The translations under genes and the position numbers were made by a program. From assembly GCA_020721805.1 (NCBI GenBank), contig DYMB01000001.1, positions 310,487 to 374,486 of the forward strand: a DNA stretch of 64,000 nt, given 5' to 3'. Below, in pieces: positions 27,763 to 36,012 of the stretch. The notes beneath the pieces were generated by a model, which worked only from the letters and a program-made list of their open reading frames with translations, was not told where the DNA came from and did not search any database. Within the stretch, counting starts at the first letter, position 1. Each line of letters begins with the position of its first letter. This DNA is from Acetofilamentum sp. Its GTDB lineage: Bacteria; Hydrothermota; 32-111.

Positions 27763-28892
27763 TGAGCAAATTGAAAAATATTTTGATCATTTCAAAATAT
27801 TTTTATCCATATGAATCAGGTTCAGAAAAAACAACAAGATACATTATAGATAATCTTGTAGGAAAAAATTATAAAATCTTTCTTTTATCTTTTAAAGCTA
27901 ACAAAGAGAGATTGAACGAAAAAACTATTTTTTATTCTCTGGATCGTTTTAAAGGGATATACGATTTTTTTGAAAAAAAGAAATTTTTCAAAGAATTTTT
28001 TGATATATTTTTTGGTACACTTATAATTTTAAAAATCCTTTCAAAAGAAAAAATCGATCTTATCAACATCCATTATGCTGAATCTATAATGTTACCTGCT
28101 GTTCTTATTGGAAAATTATTTTCAAAAAAAACCGTTATACTCTGGCCAACGAGTTCGGTATACCATCTTAAAAATTATGATAAAAAGATCAATTATTTTA
28201 TAAGTAAAATCTCTTCTAAATTGGCAGATAGATTCATCGCAAAAGGTATGGATGTTGACGAGATTAAAAAAATTTTTAAAATATCGTCAGATAAACTTTT
28301 TCTAACGCCAAATCCAATAGAATGTAAAGATTATGAGGTTGAACTTAACGATTTTAATGGGAAACTCGGGATCTATTATCTTGGTAAATACAACGGTTTC
28401 AAAAGACCCGATATTCTAATAGAAGCTGTTGGAATGATGAAAAAAGAAAATTTAAAGAAAATAGAGGTATCATTCTATGGTGATGGGGATTACAGGGAAA
28501 AAATGGAAATACTTGTAAAAAGACTCGCCCTTGAAAATATTATCAGGATTTATCCGCCTGTAAAAAATGTGAAAGAGATCATTTCAAAAAATCATGTTTT
28601 TGTTTATCCCTCTCCTTTTGAACCTGCTTTTGCCCAGTCTATTCTTGAATCATTTTCATCCGGAAGAATAGTGATATGCAAGAAAACAAAATCTATGGAA
28701 AGATTTTTTGATAAAAAATCTTATATCGGAATAAAAAGAATGGATCCTTTATCACTTTCCAAACAACTCGATATTGTGGTTGAGAATTATGATTCCTTAA
28801 AATATCTTGGTATGAATGCAAAAAAAATAATAATCGAAAAGTTCAATTTTAATTATTTTATAAGTCTTCTGGAGAAAATATTTCAAAGATGA
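27762..28892 (+). CDS. Glycosyltransferase, GT4 family
   Basis: A cytoplasmic GT-B glycosyltransferase of 376 residues. The N-terminal half begins NILIISKYFYPYESGSEKTTRYI. The C-terminal GT4 domain contains LGIYYLGKYNGFKRPDILIE and the donor-binding PSPFEPAFAQSILESFSSGR. The GTG start at 27762 shares one base with the previous stop and follows AAAGGAG. It should add a sugar to the lipid-linked repeat; donor and acceptor cannot be told. Confidence 0.88.
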   Translation: MSKLKNILIISKYFYPYESGSEKTTRYIIDNLVGKNYKIFLLSFKANKERLNEKTIFYSLDRFKGIYDFFEKKKFFKEFFDIFFGTLIILKILSKEKIDLINIHYAESIMLPAVLIGKLFSKKTVILWPTSSVYHLKNYDKKINYFISKISSKLADRFIAKGMDVDEIKKIFKISSDKLFLTPNPIECKDYEVELNDFNGKLGIYYLGKYNGFKRPDILIEAVGMMKKENLKKIEVSFYGDGDYREKMEILVKRLALENIIRIYPPVKNVKEIISKNHVFVYPSPFEPAFAQSILESFSSGRIVICKKTKSMERFFDKKSYIGIKRMDPLSLSKQLDIVVENYDSLKYLGMNAKKIIIEKFNFNYFISLLEKIFQR

Positions 28893-30016
28893 AAGTTGTT
28901 TATATAAGATTTCAGGATTTTAAAAAAAGATTTTATATTTCAAGTGAGAGGGAAATAGTCAGATCATTCAATAGATTGAAAACAAACTCTTTACTTCTTG
29001 CTTTCGGTGAGAAAAAGAATGAACCTGATTTTGTAAAACTTTTTTCTTCTTTTAAAAACATCAAATTTTTAATCAAATTGAATATCGCAAAGTTCATATT
29101 AAGATTCAAAAACAAGAAGACTATTTTTGTCTTTGATGTAAATTCCACTATGATTTTTATAGGTAATTTTATTTATAGAAAAATTTTTGGAGGCAAAAAT
29201 AGATTTATTCTTGATGTGAGATCGATCCCTGTTGTAGATCCGTCAAAAAAAGATATAATAAGATTTAAAATAAGTTTAAGGATATCTAAACATTTTTTTG
29301 ATGGTTTCTCATTCATAACTGAAGAAACACGAAGAATATGTGAAGTGTTTATAAAGAAAAAATTTAAAACCTATGTTGTATATCCATCGGGATTCAACGA
29401 AGAAATCTTTTATGTAAAAGAAAAAAGAGATGATATTTTAAAAAAATTTAATATTGAAAACAAAAAAATAATTTTTTATCATGGATCGATATCAAAAAAA
29501 AGAGGTCTTGAAGAATTGTCAAAATCAGTTGAGAGACTCAAATTATCCGATAAAAATATTGTACTCTTTGTGGTTGGTGGTGGAGATGGGGAAATGGAAG
29601 AGATGTTGAGAAGTTCAGGAAATATTCTCATACCACCCGTTGCTTACGAATCTATTCCGGATTATATAAGTATTGCTGATGTTTGTGTCTCCCCGTTGCC
29701 CGACTTGGTATGGTGGAGAGGAGCGAGTTCATTGAAAGTGATGGAGTATATGGCTATGGGTAAACCTATGGTTCTTTCAGACATAAAGCCACACAGGGAT
29801 GTTTTACCTGATGGGATAAAAGGATATGTGTTGTATGAACCATCTTGCTGGGAAAATCTTTATAAAGCGTTAAAAAAATTTTTTGATGAGGAAGAATCAT
29901 ATAAAAAAGAATCCTTCAGATTATCAGAGTATGCTCATAAAAATTTCTCATACGATCTTATTGCTTCAAAAGTTTTAAAATTTTATAAAGAGAGTATTTA
30001 TAGGGAAAACGGATGA
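28889..30016 (+). CDS. Glycosyltransferase, GT4-like
   Basis: A second GT-B enzyme (375 residues). The N-terminal half is divergent and Lys/Phe-rich. The C-terminal half has the GT4 pattern: IIFYHGSISKKRGLEELSKS, VGGGDGEMEEM, ISIADVCVSPLPD and LKVMEYMAMGKPMVLSDI. It overlaps both flanking genes by ATGA, so it belongs to the same translation-coupled series. Confidence 0.86.
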   Translation: MKVVYIRFQDFKKRFYISSEREIVRSFNRLKTNSLLLAFGEKKNEPDFVKLFSSFKNIKFLIKLNIAKFILRFKNKKTIFVFDVNSTMIFIGNFIYRKIFGGKNRFILDVRSIPVVDPSKKDIIRFKISLRISKHFFDGFSFITEETRRICEVFIKKKFKTYVVYPSGFNEEIFYVKEKRDDILKKFNIENKKIIFYHGSISKKRGLEELSKSVERLKLSDKNIVLFVVGGGDGEMEEMLRSSGNILIPPVAYESIPDYISIADVCVSPLPDLVWWRGASSLKVMEYMAMGKPMVLSDIKPHRDVLPDGIKGYVLYEPSCWENLYKALKKFFDEEESYKKESFRLSEYAHKNFSYDLIASKVLKFYKESIYRENG

Positions 30017-31923
30017 ATTTTGTTTTTGAAAACAAATTTTTAAAAGTGATATTCTTTATTTTACTGGCTATTGCTATCGTATTTTTTGGTAAAGCTGATA
30101 TTCTCAAACTGTCACTCGTTGGAACACTCTTCTTGTTGATACTTGTAATAACTAACATAGAAATAGTTTTTATTTTGCTTGTTATAGTAGGTTTTACTTT
30201 CAATTTTCTTACAGAAGCGTATGGATTCCCTGGGAAAATAGTTTTTCTTTATGATCTGATAATCTATCTTTTCTTCTTATATGGACTTGTGGGTGGTAAA
30301 AGAAAAATTTACAGGATCGAATTTCTTTTTATTTTTTATGTTATTTTTTTGATGATTTCAACAATTTTAGGTAGGGAGTCTTTGCCGTTGAAATTAAAGG
30401 GTGTTATCGTATATATAAGATATCCTATTCTTTTTATATCTCTTATGAGGCTAAACATAAAATCCGATACATACAAAAGGGTTTTGAAATTCATAATCTT
30501 TATGTCTATACTTCAGGTCCCAACTTCCATAGTACAGTTCTTAAAGGGAAACAGACCTGATTGGTGTGGTGGTTTTCTTGCAAGGCATGGAACAGGCATA
30601 GGTGCTGTTTTGATGGCTTCGATGTTTCTTTTTATACTTGGTTGGATGATAGTTGACAGGATAAGATTAAAATATCTTTTATATTCTATATTTTTTATGA
30701 TACCTCTTATTTTAGGTTCAGCGAGAGCAGGTTTTATTTTCTTTTTTCTCGCGATGATATTTATGTTTATCGTTTATATGTTGCATGTAAAATATGTATC
30801 CGCTTATTCTCTATTTTTTACGGTAGTTGGTATTTTACTCATATTTTTAATTTTTTATACAATGTTGATTTACATTGTTCCCATTTTTGAACCTAAAACA
30901 GCGAAGACCCTTGAAGTTATAAGTTCAATCGAGAACATTAAGAAGGATATGCTTGGGACCTATTCTGAAGGAAAATTGAGAAGGTTGAGTAATCTTCTTT
31001 TTGCTTACGAATATTTAAAAAAGGATATTTTAACTCTCTCTTTTGGTAATGGTCCCGGAACTGTTGTGGTATCAAAAAGTTTTGGCAACTCTGAATTTAT
31101 GCAGGAGTATGAGCGCTTTTTTGAATCTTCACTATCCTTTCCATCATATTTTCTTGAAATAGGAATAGGTGGATTATTTTTTGTGGCTTTGATTTATTTT
31201 TATGTTATCTTTTTTTCATTAACGAGAGCGATACATATAGAAGACAAATTTTTGAGGATCACAGCTTTTGCTTTATCGGGAATATCTTTTCTTTATCTTT
31301 TGGCATCGGTTTATACCGCTGTATGGTCTCAGGAAGCATTACAACTTCTTTTTATAGTTTCCTTTGCTGCTCTTATCGAACCAGCATACGGATCCGCAAA
31401 AAAGGAAAAAATTTTTGCTATACTATTTTTAAAAACTATAAACCCGGGAGAAAAAGCGAGTATTACCAAACTATTAACCTATCTGATAAATAATGAAATA
31501 AAAACCATTTTTGTTGTTTCAAATGAAGATAATGAAAATCTTTTGTGGATTAAAGAGAATAAAAGAAAATTGGGAAATAGTAGAATCAAATGGATAAAAA
31601 GTTCTGGTGATAGACCTTTAGAACAGATATTCTATATCAACTCTTTACTTGAAAGATACAAGGTGAATATGATATTCTTTTATATGGAAGATGATGATAT
31701 AACGGAAGGTATTATGAAAGATGCTTTTAAACACACAAAATCTTTTATCTATGAATTTTTAGATAAAAAGTTTATAATGAAAATATTAAAAAATGATATT
31801 ATAAAATTTTTGTATCTTATAAAAGATAAAAAAATACTGGAACAAGAGAACTATCTTGAGATAATAAAAAAAGAGTGTTACACTTATAATATACAGATGG
31901 AAACAATGGAAAAAAATTTGTAG
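30013..31923 (+). CDS. Wzy/O-antigen ligase-like polymerase with extra C-terminal cytoplasmic domain
   Basis: Residues 1-455 form a polytopic membrane protein with about 12 spans. The large loop and following helices (NRPDWCGGFLARHGTG, LGSARAGFIFFFL) fit the Wzy_C/O-antigen ligase family, which polymerises or transfers repeat units at the periplasmic face. Unusually, about 180 further residues follow (from AYGSAKKEKIFAILFLK): a soluble, alpha/beta-looking, Lys-rich domain with YLINNEIKTIFVVSNEDN and NMIFFYMEDDD that I do not recognise. It starts by ATGA overlap and ends 15 nt before egsA. Confidence 0.82.
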   Translation: MNFVFENKFLKVIFFILLAIAIVFFGKADILKLSLVGTLFLLILVITNIEIVFILLVIVGFTFNFLTEAYGFPGKIVFLYDLIIYLFFLYGLVGGKRKIYRIEFLFIFYVIFLMISTILGRESLPLKLKGVIVYIRYPILFISLMRLNIKSDTYKRVLKFIIFMSILQVPTSIVQFLKGNRPDWCGGFLARHGTGIGAVLMASMFLFILGWMIVDRIRLKYLLYSIFFMIPLILGSARAGFIFFFLAMIFMFIVYMLHVKYVSAYSLFFTVVGILLIFLIFYTMLIYIVPIFEPKTAKTLEVISSIENIKKDMLGTYSEGKLRRLSNLLFAYEYLKKDILTLSFGNGPGTVVVSKSFGNSEFMQEYERFFESSLSFPSYFLEIGIGGLFFVALIYFYVIFFSLTRAIHIEDKFLRITAFALSGISFLYLLASVYTAVWSQEALQLLFIVSFAALIEPAYGSAKKEKIFAILFLKTINPGEKASITKLLTYLINNEIKTIFVVSNEDNENLLWIKENKRKLGNSRIKWIKSSGDRPLEQIFYINSLLERYKVNMIFFYMEDDDITEGIMKDAFKHTKSFIYEFLDKKFIMKILKNDIIKFLYLIKDKKILEQENYLEIIKKECYTYNIQMETMEKNL

Positions 31924-31938
31924 AAAAGGAAGGTAAAT

Positions 31939-33000
31939 ATGTATAATACCATCGATATACCGCTTTTCATAACGATTGAAAGTAATGCTCTACACAATAT
32001 CAAAAAGATACTTCAAAAGTCAAATCTTCATATGAACAATCCAGTTATAGTAACAGATGCTGGAAAATCACTTGAGTATGCAAAAATGGTTGCAAGAATG
32101 CTTAGAATAAAAAAGAGTAAATTCATTATGGTATCCTTTAATACCTATGAAGAGGTTAAAAGGGTTGAAAGGTTTGCAAGAAATTTAAAATCCGATTTTA
32201 TAATTGGTATAGGTGGTGGGAAAGCTCTTGATATAGCCAAATTCGCTTCATTCAGATATGGAGGATATTTTTTAAGTATTCCAACTTTACCATCACATGA
32301 TGGTATAGCATCTCCAGTTGCATCCATAATGATAGAGGGGAAAAGGATGTCGGTTGGTGCTTCCATGCCTCTTGGTATACTCATCGATATAGATGTTATC
32401 AAAAATTCACCGAAAAGATTTATTTTTTCCGGGATAATGGATCTTATCTCAAATGTCTCAGCTATAGAGGATTGGATACTCGCATATCAAAAAGGATATG
32501 AAATAAGATTCAATGGATTTTCAAAGGCGATAGCCCTCTCTGCTGCTGAAAGTGTTTTAAATTTTAATGAGAAAAATATTTACAATGAAGAATTCCTGAA
32601 AATACTTTTGAATGGATTGGTTCTCTCTGGAATCGCCATGGAGATAGCTGGTTCATCGAGACCCGCTTCAGGGTCTGAGCATAATTTTTCACATGCCTTC
32701 GATCTACTTTATCCTGACAACACCTTTCTCCATGGAGAAAAAGTGGGAGCGGGACATTTGATAATTTCATATTTGAGAGATAAAAATGAATATAAAAAAA
32801 TTTTAAACTGTTTTAGGGATTTTGGCATAACTGTGGAACTGAAAAAAATATTTGAAGATAAAGATAAACTTTTGAAAGTTTTTTTAAAAGCTAAAGAAAT
32901 TAGAAAAGATAGATATTCCTATTTAAACGAAATATCTTTAAATGAAAAATTTTATAAAAATGTTATCGAAAAAGTTTCAAGGGATATTTTTTCTGTTTAA
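31939..33000 (+). CDS. egsA: sn-Glycerol-1-phosphate dehydrogenase
   Basis: NAD(P)-dependent reduction of dihydroxyacetone phosphate to sn-glycerol 1-phosphate, the backbone stereoisomer of archaeal lipids. The 353-residue protein has the nucleotide-binding GIGGGKALDIAKFASF, the G1PDH hallmark SIPTLPSHDGIASPVASI (residues 113-130) and SSRPASGSEHNFSHAFD (239-254). Zinc ligands are probably the Asp in GIMDLISN, a His in SEHNFSH and His265 in LHGEKVG. Glycerol dehydrogenase and dehydroquinate synthase are related but lack the SHDGIASP and SRPASGSEH pairing. It follows the polymerase gene by 15 nt with SD AAAGGAAGG and converges on a MerR gene. Confidence 0.92.
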   Translation: MYNTIDIPLFITIESNALHNIKKILQKSNLHMNNPVIVTDAGKSLEYAKMVARMLRIKKSKFIMVSFNTYEEVKRVERFARNLKSDFIIGIGGGKALDIAKFASFRYGGYFLSIPTLPSHDGIASPVASIMIEGKRMSVGASMPLGILIDIDVIKNSPKRFIFSGIMDLISNVSAIEDWILAYQKGYEIRFNGFSKAIALSAAESVLNFNEKNIYNEEFLKILLNGLVLSGIAMEIAGSSRPASGSEHNFSHAFDLLYPDNTFLHGEKVGAGHLIISYLRDKNEYKKILNCFRDFGITVELKKIFEDKDKLLKVFLKAKEIRKDRYSYLNEISLNEKFYKNVIEKVSRDIFSV

Positions 33001-33558
33001 TTTTTTTATATTCTTTATTATAGGTTTTAACTCGTTTATCACATTTAAAATTTCTTTGATTTTTTCTTCAACCTTTTGAACATCCATATTTTCAAGTATG
33101 AGTTTGATCTGTTCTAATTCAAAACCGATTTTTTGAAGATTGTTTATAAATTTTATATGAACGATCAAAGAATCTTTGTACAATCTTATTCCACCTTTTG
33201 ATCTGACGGAAGGAAAAAAAAGACCCAGATTTTCCCAGTATTTTATTCTTCTTGAGGAAAGATTATATTTTCTACAGAATTCTCCTATTGTATACAATTT
33301 TTCATTGTTATCGACTCTTTCGTCAGGTAGGCCAATCTCTCTTATAATTTTGGTTATTTCATGTTCTGTAAAACCTAATTCCTTCAACTCAACGATTTTA
33401 TTTATCTTTTGAACATCTTTACTAAAAAAAAGTATTTCAGGCTCCCTCTGTATTGGGAAAATTATTTTTTTTGAGATGAGTTTTAAAATGAAATCCTTTG
33501 AAGTATTAGTTTTTTCAACCAGTTCATCAAAAGAGATTATATTTTTTTTAAACTGCAT
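32977..33558 (-). CDS. MerR-family transcriptional regulator with two helix-turn-helix modules
   Basis: A 193-residue DNA-binding protein. The second half is a standard MerR domain (YTIGEFCRKYNLSSRRIKYWENLGLF, then RLYKDSLIVHIKFINNLQKIGF) with a dimerisation helix. The first 80 residues look like a second, degenerate MerR-type winged helix (ISFDELVEKTNTSKDFILKLISKK). There is no Cys-rich effector site. Its last 24 nt overlap egsA on the other strand. The ATG lies six bases after a consensus -10 box, so the mRNA is probably leaderless. Confidence 0.85.
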   Translation of the reverse strand: MQFKKNIISFDELVEKTNTSKDFILKLISKKIIFPIQREPEILFFSKDVQKINKIVELKELGFTEHEITKIIREIGLPDERVDNNEKLYTIGEFCRKYNLSSRRIKYWENLGLFFPSVRSKGGIRLYKDSLIVHIKFINNLQKIGFELEQIKLILENMDVQKVEEKIKEILNVINELKPIIKNIKKLNRKNIP

Positions 33559-33564
33559 AGAATA

Positions 33565-33593
33565 ATTATAACAGATTGACAGTTTACTGTCAA
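33565..33593 (-). promoter_or_regulatory. Promoter and palindromic operator of the MerR-type gene
   Basis: On the minus strand TTGACA (33593-33588), a 17-bp spacer and TATAAT (33570-33565) are followed by TATTCT and the ATG at 33558. TTGACAGT-TT-ACTGTCAA on the plus strand (33576-33593) is a perfect 8-bp inverted repeat covering the -35 and most of the spacer, where MerR proteins usually bind. Confidence 0.75.
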
Positions 33594-33731
33594 CATTTTT
33601 AAATAAGAAATTTTTTTGCTAATACTTATAAGAAAATGTAATCGAATTAAATAAAAAAATTTTTATAAAAAAAATAACTCTTTAAAATTTCAATACTTAT
33701 ATCTAAATACATTTTTTAAACAATTTACCTC

Positions 33732-33760
33732 TTGACAAAATTAAAAAAAATGTATATATT
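33732..33760 (+). promoter_or_regulatory. Promoter of the tuf-S10 operon
   Basis: TTGACA (33732-33737), 17 bp, TATATT (33755-33760). Transcription should start near 33767, within TCCTGATT, leaving a leader of about 63 nt before tuf. The context CTTGACAAAA and the TCCTGATT six bases after the -10 recur at the tRNA-tuf promoter at 54584. An 8-bp inverted repeat AAATTCCT/AGGAATTT (33763-33786) overlaps the start site. Confidence 0.75.
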
Positions 33761-33817
33761 TCAAATTCCTGATTTTTTAGGAATTTATTTGGAAATTAAA
33801 AATTAATTTAATCTTTT

Positions 33818-35042
33818 AAGGAGGATTAAATGGCAAAGGAGAAATTTGAAAGGGCGAAGATTCATATGAACATAGGGACGATAGGGCATGTGGATCATGG
33901 TAAGACAACATTGACGTCTGCGATAACGAAGGTATTGGCATTGAAGAAGTATGCTGAGTATACTCCATATGATGAGATAGATAAGGCACCGGAGGAGAGG
34001 GCTAGGGGTGTAACGATAAATGTGGCGCATATAGAGTATCAAACAGAGAAGAGGCATTATGCGCATGTTGATTGTCCTGGGCATGCTGATTATATAAAGA
34101 ACATGATAACAGGGGCTGCGCAGATGGATGGAGCGATACTTGTTGTGAGTGCTAATGATGGAACGATGCCGCAGACGAAGGAGCATATACTGTTGGCGAG
34201 GCAGGTTAATGTTCCGAGTATAATAGTATTTATGAACAAGGTGGATATGGTTGATGATCCTGAGATACTTGATGTAGTTGAGATGGACATAAGGGACACA
34301 TTGAAGGCTAACAAGTTTCCTGGTGATGAGATACCTGTGATAAGGGGGAGTGCGTTGAAGGTGTTGGAGAGTGCTAGTACTGATATGAATGCACCTGAGT
34401 ATAAATGTATAATGGAATTGATGGATGCTGTAGACAATTATTTTCCTGATCCTGTGAGGGATAAGGATAAGCCATTTTTGATGAGTATAGAGGATATATT
34501 CAGTATAACTGGAAGGGGTACTGTTGCTACGGGTAGAGTTGAGAGAGGGCAGATAAAGGCTGGTGAGGAAGTTGAGATAGTTGGGTTGGGGATGCATAAG
34601 AAGACGGTGGCGACATCTTTAGAGATGTTTAAGAAGATACTTGATTATGCTGAGGCTGGAGATAATGTTGGAGTTTTGTTAAGGGGAATAGATAAGGATG
34701 AAGTTGAGAGGGGGATGGTGCTGGCAAAGCCAGGGAGTGTGACGCCACACAAGAAGTTTAAATGTCAGGTTTATGTATTGACTAAGGATGAAGGTGGACG
34801 TAGTACATCGTTTAAGAGTGGATACAGGCCGCAGTTTTTTTTCAGGACGACGGATGTTACGGGGTCAATAGAATTGGCTCCTGGTCAGGAGTTTGTGAAG
34901 CCTGGTGAGAATACTGAATTTATAGTTGAATTGATAACACCGATAGCGATGGAGAAGGAACTGAGATTTGCTATAAGGGAAGGTGGAAGAACCGTTGGCG
35001 CTGGTGTTGTAACTGAAATATTAGAATAAGAGGATTAAGATG
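33818..35042 (+). repeat. Direct repeat, copy 1: identical tuf unit
   Basis: This 1,225-bp tract, from AAGGAGGATTAA before tuf to the ATG of the following ribosomal gene, reads the same at 55014-56238 (offset 21,196), with no difference seen on parallel reading. Identity stops abruptly on both sides, which suggests gene conversion. Confidence 0.9.
33830..35029 (+). CDS. tuf: Elongation factor Tu (copy 1)
   Basis: GTPase that delivers aminoacyl-tRNA to the ribosome. The 399-residue protein has G1 [10 protein letters not shown], the effector loop [10 protein letters not shown]3 DCPGHADY and G4 NKVD, followed by two beta-barrel domains ([22 protein letters not shown]; the C-terminal [15 protein letters not shown]). 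The DNA is unusual: by my count Lys is AAG 29 times and AAA 3 times, while the next gene, rpsJ, has AAG 3 and AAA 12. Arg is mostly AGG and Gly often GGG. The copy at 55026 encodes the identical protein. fusA, rpsG and rpsL, which often precede tuf, are not here. Confidence 0.99.
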   Translation: MAKEKFERAKIHMNIGTIGHVDHGKTTLTSAITKVLALKKYAEYTPYDEIDKAPEERARGVTINVAHIEYQTEKRHYAHVDCPGHADYIKNMITGAAQMDGAILVVSANDGTMPQTKEHILLARQVNVPSIIVFMNKVDMVDDPEILDVVEMDIRDTLKANKFPGDEIPVIRGSALKVLESASTDMNAPEYKCIMELMDAVDNYFPDPVRDKDKPFLMSIEDIFSITGRGTVATGRVERGQIKAGEEVEIVGLGMHKKTVATSLEMFKKILDYAEAGDNVGVLLRGIDKDEVERGMVLAKPGSVTPHKKFKCQVYVLTKDEGGRSTSFKSGYRPQFFFRTTDVTGSIELAPGQEFVKPGENTEFIVELITPIAMEKELRFAIREGGRTVGAGVVTEILE

Positions 35043-35363
35043 GTAACCCATAAAATAAATTATAAAATTAAACTAAAATCGTATGACCATCAATTGCTTG
35101 ATCAGGCTGTAAAAGACATAGTAAAAACAGCCAAAAAAACCAACGCTGTGATAATTGGGCCTATTCCTTTGCCAACGAAAAAGACAGTCTATACGGTAAA
35201 TAGAGCAAGTAATGTTGATAAAAAGTCAAGAGAACAGTTCGAAATCAGAGTTCACAAGAGAGCTATTTTTGTTGCAAAATCTACTCCACAAACTATAGAT
35301 GCATTAACAAAACTTGACATACCAGCTGGAGTTGATATTGAAATAGTAACATTTGAAAATTAA
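35040..35363 (+). CDS. rpsJ: 30S ribosomal protein S10
   Basis: Small-subunit head protein and NusE component of antitermination complexes. It is 107 residues. Recognisable segments are [43 protein letters not shown] and IPAGVDIEI. The ATG lies 10 nt after tuf and shares its SD (GAGGATTAAG) with the duplicated tuf unit. It opens the S10 operon proper. Confidence 0.97.
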   Translation: MVTHKINYKIKLKSYDHQLLDQAVKDIVKTAKKTNAVIIGPIPLPTKKTVYTVNRASNVDKKSREQFEIRVHKRAIFVAKSTPQTIDALTKLDIPAGVDIEIVTFEN

Positions 35364-35376
35364 AAGAGAGGAAAAG

Positions 35377-36003
35377 ATGAAAGGTTTGCTCGCAAAAAAG
35401 GTGGGAATGACACAGGTTTATGATGATGCGGGAAATGTTGTTCCGGTTACACTTATTTATGTTGAACCGAATACTATCCTTGAAAAAAAGAACGATGAAA
35501 AATTTGGTTATAACGCTTTAAAACTTGGTATAGAAGAAAAAAAAGAGAACAGGGTCAACAAACCGGATCTTGGACAGTTTAAAAAAATTGGAATAAAACC
35601 TTTAAGGATAATCAAAGAAATAAGATTTGATAAAGATATTATAGATAAAGTTAATGTTGGTGAAAAACTTGATTTAACGATACTCGATCCATCAAAAAAG
35701 ATTAACATCACTGGAAAGAGTAAAGGAAGAGGATTCGCTGGCTGGATGAAAAGACATGGCTTTTCCGGATCACCTGGTTCACATGGTGCGCATGAAGTTC
35801 ATAGACATCCAGGTTCGATCGGATCCAATACTTTTCCAGGAAGAGTTTATAAAGGTAAAAGAATGGCAGGTCATTACGGAAACGAAAATATCACGGTTTT
35901 GAATCTGAAGATAGTAAAGTTCGATAAAGAAAAAAACATTCTTGCCGTGAAGGGAGCAGTTCCAGGGCATGTCAATTCACTACTTATAATAAAGCAGGCA
36001 TAA
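35377..36003 (+). CDS. rplC: 50S ribosomal protein L3
   Basis: Early assembly protein near the peptidyl-transferase centre (208 residues). It begins MKGLLAKKVGMTQVYDDAG. The central finger GRGFAGWMKRHGFSGSPGSH and PGSIGSNTFPGRVYKGKRM are highly conserved. The ORF track starts upstream at 35353, but ATG 35377 follows AGAGAGGA and gives the normal N terminus. Confidence 0.97.
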   Translation: MKGLLAKKVGMTQVYDDAGNVVPVTLIYVEPNTILEKKNDEKFGYNALKLGIEEKKENRVNKPDLGQFKKIGIKPLRIIKEIRFDKDIIDKVNVGEKLDLTILDPSKKINITGKSKGRGFAGWMKRHGFSGSPGSHGAHEVHRHPGSIGSNTFPGRVYKGKRMAGHYGNENITVLNLKIVKFDKEKNILAVKGAVPGHVNSLLIIKQA

Positions 36004-36012
36004 GGAGAAAAA

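Noticed and set aside
33763-33786. Inverted repeat AAATTCCT/AGGAATTT in the tuf leader as an attenuator or L4-type control site
   Set aside because: It overlaps the predicted transcription start, so it would be only half transcribed, and it is AT-rich and weak.
33803-34597. 264-residue minus-strand ORF antisense to tuf (repeated at 55005-55793)
   Set aside because: It is a by-product of the G-ending codon use of tuf; it is rich in His, Tyr and Arg without any motif, and its twin exists only because tuf is duplicated.
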